A stretch of 50,907 nucleotides of DNA from Deltaproteobacteria bacterium (GTDB taxonomy: Bacteria > Desulfobacterota > Binatia > UTPRO1), in NCBI GenBank assembly GCA_029262315.1, contig JAJCZP010000153.1, positions 1-50,907 of the forward strand. Direction: 5' to 3'. The position numbers and the translations under genes were made by a program. The notes under the pieces are model-generated. The model saw only the letters and a list, made by a program, of their open reading frames with translations. It did not search any database and was not told the DNA's origin. Shown here piece by piece: positions 49,641 to 50,907 of the stretch (its first letter is position 1; each line of letters opens with the position of its first letter).

Positions 49641-50907
49641 CTAGTCGTTCAGCCAACCCTCGGGCGTGCGGATCTCGCCGTTCTTCATGACGTAGCGCGG
49701 GTTGCGCAGCGTCCCCATGCCGGCCTCGAGCGGATCGGCGTCGAGGACGACGAGGTCGGCGTACATTCCCGGCGCGAGTGTGCCGATTTCAGTCTCTCGC
49801 TCGATCACTTTCGCGGCCTTGGACGTGGCGGCCAGGATGACGTCCGCGCGCGGGATGCCGGCGGCCTCCAACAGCTCCATCTCACGGATCGATCCGACGC
49901 CATGGAACATGACCGTGAACACCGGCCAGTTGCCCATGTCGGCCCCCATCACGACGTTGATCCCCGCCTCGTGCATCCGTCGGACGGCGTCGCTCACGTT
50001 GGTAAGCTGTTCTCGCGCGATGTCCTCGTTGAAGACGAAGGACGAGAGCAGGCGGGCAAGCCAAGCCGGAATCCACCAGGGACTGTTCATCTCGGCGATG
50101 CTGGCCATCATGCGCTCGGTCATCTCGTCGTCGGCGACGGTGGCGCGTTGCTTGTCGGGAACCAGCCGTACGATCCAGGGCTCGTCCAGGCGCTCCTTTT
50201 GGTACGGGAGCATGATCATGTCGAAGACGGCCAACGTGGTGATCACGGTCGCGCCGGATTCCTCGAGCTGCGCGAGCATGTTGTCGGTCAGTCTCGAGTT
50301 CGAGAGGCCCGGGTGCACGAGCACGTCGGGCTTGGCGTGCATCGCAAGCTCGAACTCCGGTCCGTCCATTGCGTGCGCGAACACGCGCGTCCCGAGCCGG
50401 TCGGCGGCTTCGCCGATGTACGTGAGCTGTGCTTCGTCGAAGACCTCGAGCGCGGGCACCGGCCCGAAGCCGTTCTCGATCGCGAGCTTGAGGCCCACCG
50501 GCTCAAGGTCGCGAGCCTCTTCGATCAAGCGATCGACGAGCGTCAGGTCGTCGCCGATCGGCGGCATCGGGTCGAACGATCCCTTCGAGGTATCGAACCG
50601 CGTGCCGTATCCGCCCTCCGGAGTGAGGAACGGTGACAACCCTTCGATGCGCGGGCCGAGATTGGTCTTGCGGACGTGGCCGCGCAGGTCGTTCAGGGTC
50701 GAGGGCCCGGCGGCGGTATCGAGGACGGCCGTCACCCCGGCCGCGACGTACGCCCGCAAGATCTGCAGGCGCGCGGCTTCGAGCTCCTCGAAGCTGTCGC
50801 CGCGCAGGCTGCCGCCGGGAACGGAACGAAGGTGCGTGTGCAGATCGATCAGGCCCGGGATGACCGTCGTGCCCGAGCCGTCGACCACCTGGGCACCGCC
50901 CGCGGTG
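49641..50907 (-). CDS. amidohydrolase family protein, 5' end cut by window edge
   Basis: This metal-dependent hydrolase of the amidohydrolase/imidazolonepropionase-like superfamily runs off the right edge, so its N terminus is missing. Over 420 residues are visible. They include the metal H-x-H in GLIDLHTHLRSVPGG, later metal or active-site histidines in RVFAHAMDG and DVLVHPGLSNS, the Asp in VVMGADMGNWPVF, and the C-terminal GTLAPGMYADLVVLDADPLE that completes the beta sandwich. The substrate is unknown; many relatives cleave cyclic amides or peptides. The stop is TAG at 49641. Confidence 0.9.
   Translation of the reverse strand, partial: TAGGAQVVDGSGTTVIPGLIDLHTHLRSVPGGSLRGDSFEELEAARLQILRAYVAAGVTAVLDTAAGPSTLNDLRGHVRKTNLGPRIEGLSPFLTPEGGYGTRFDTSKGSFDPMPPIGDDLTLVDRLIEEARDLEPVGLKLAIENGFGPVPALEVFDEAQLTYIGEAADRLGTRVFAHAMDGPEFELAMHAKPDVLVHPGLSNSRLTDNMLAQLEESGATVITTLAVFDMIMLPYQKERLDEPWIVRLVPDKQRATVADDEMTERMMASIAEMNSPWWIPAWLARLLSSFVFNEDIAREQLTNVSDAVRRMHEAGINVVMGADMGNWPVFTVMFHGVGSIREMELLEAAGIPRADVILAATSKAAKVIERETEIGTLAPGMYADLVVLDADPLEAGMGTLRNPRYVMKNGEIRTPEGWLND

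Overview
This is a GC-rich, tightly packed chromosomal segment from a free-living Gram-negative bacterium. Supporting signs are lipoprotein signals, hopanoid/squalene genes (hpnC, hpnD, dxr), a PHA-granule-type regulator, MAPEG and DUF1329/DUF2804 proteins, and a group-1 sigma factor. The mix recalls deltaproteobacteria-like lineages such as Binatota/Desulfobacterota, but that is inference from gene content only. The left end is a 23-base C run that looks like a contig edge. The right end cuts an amidohydrolase gene. I see no tRNA, rRNA, CRISPR array, insertion sequence or prophage, and no gene-free stretch over 300 bases.

Layout. 0.1-6.8 kb: fur with an upstream hypothetical gene, a tandem-domain universal stress protein, a DUF1329 outer-membrane-type protein with a clear promoter and terminator, a phaR-like regulator, a YjbQ-family enzyme, a nitrilase and moeA. 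6.8-11.6 kb (minus strand): rpoD, proS and pyrF. RpoD carries an N-terminal tail with a lysine at every fourth residue. 11.7-13.6 kb: a spore-photoproduct-lyase-like radical SAM protein overlapping a 2OG-Fe(II) oxygenase. 13.6-18.9 kb (minus): a five-gene operon of HtrA-like protein (catalytic triad lost), ThDP-dependent 2-ketoacid decarboxylase-like enzyme, acyl-CoA synthetase, [2Fe-2S] ferredoxin and flavin reductase.

19-25.5 kb: pabB, pabC, a small lipoprotein, asnS, a chorismate-lyase-like protein, bioF and a second YjbQ-family gene. 25.6-28.7 kb (minus): dxr-hpnC-hpnD, linking the MEP isoprenoid pathway to squalene and hopanoids. 28.8-37 kb (minus): two tandem TMTC-like membrane/TPR proteins, a DUF3179 protein, an MBOAT O-acyltransferase and an SGNH-type partner, together resembling a surface-glycan or protein-modification set.

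37-39.6 kb holds the most unusual content. Three paralogous secreted proteins share 14 cysteines with almost invariant spacing, with a coiled-coil lipoprotein gene among them. I do not recognise this family. 39.8-44.8 kb (minus): DUF2804 protein, two lipid-anchored sulfatase-superfamily proteins with Thr at the usual formylglycine position, and an M19 dipeptidase. 44.9-46.9 kb: three short plus-strand accessory genes (SRPBCC, GFA, DUF998-DUF2867 fusion). 46.9-49.4 kb (minus): an HxlR-GST-SDR-MAPEG set that looks like a regulated electrophile or lipid detoxification operon, with a palindromic candidate operator in front of the GST gene. 49.5-50.9 kb: a gene remnant and the truncated amidohydrolase.
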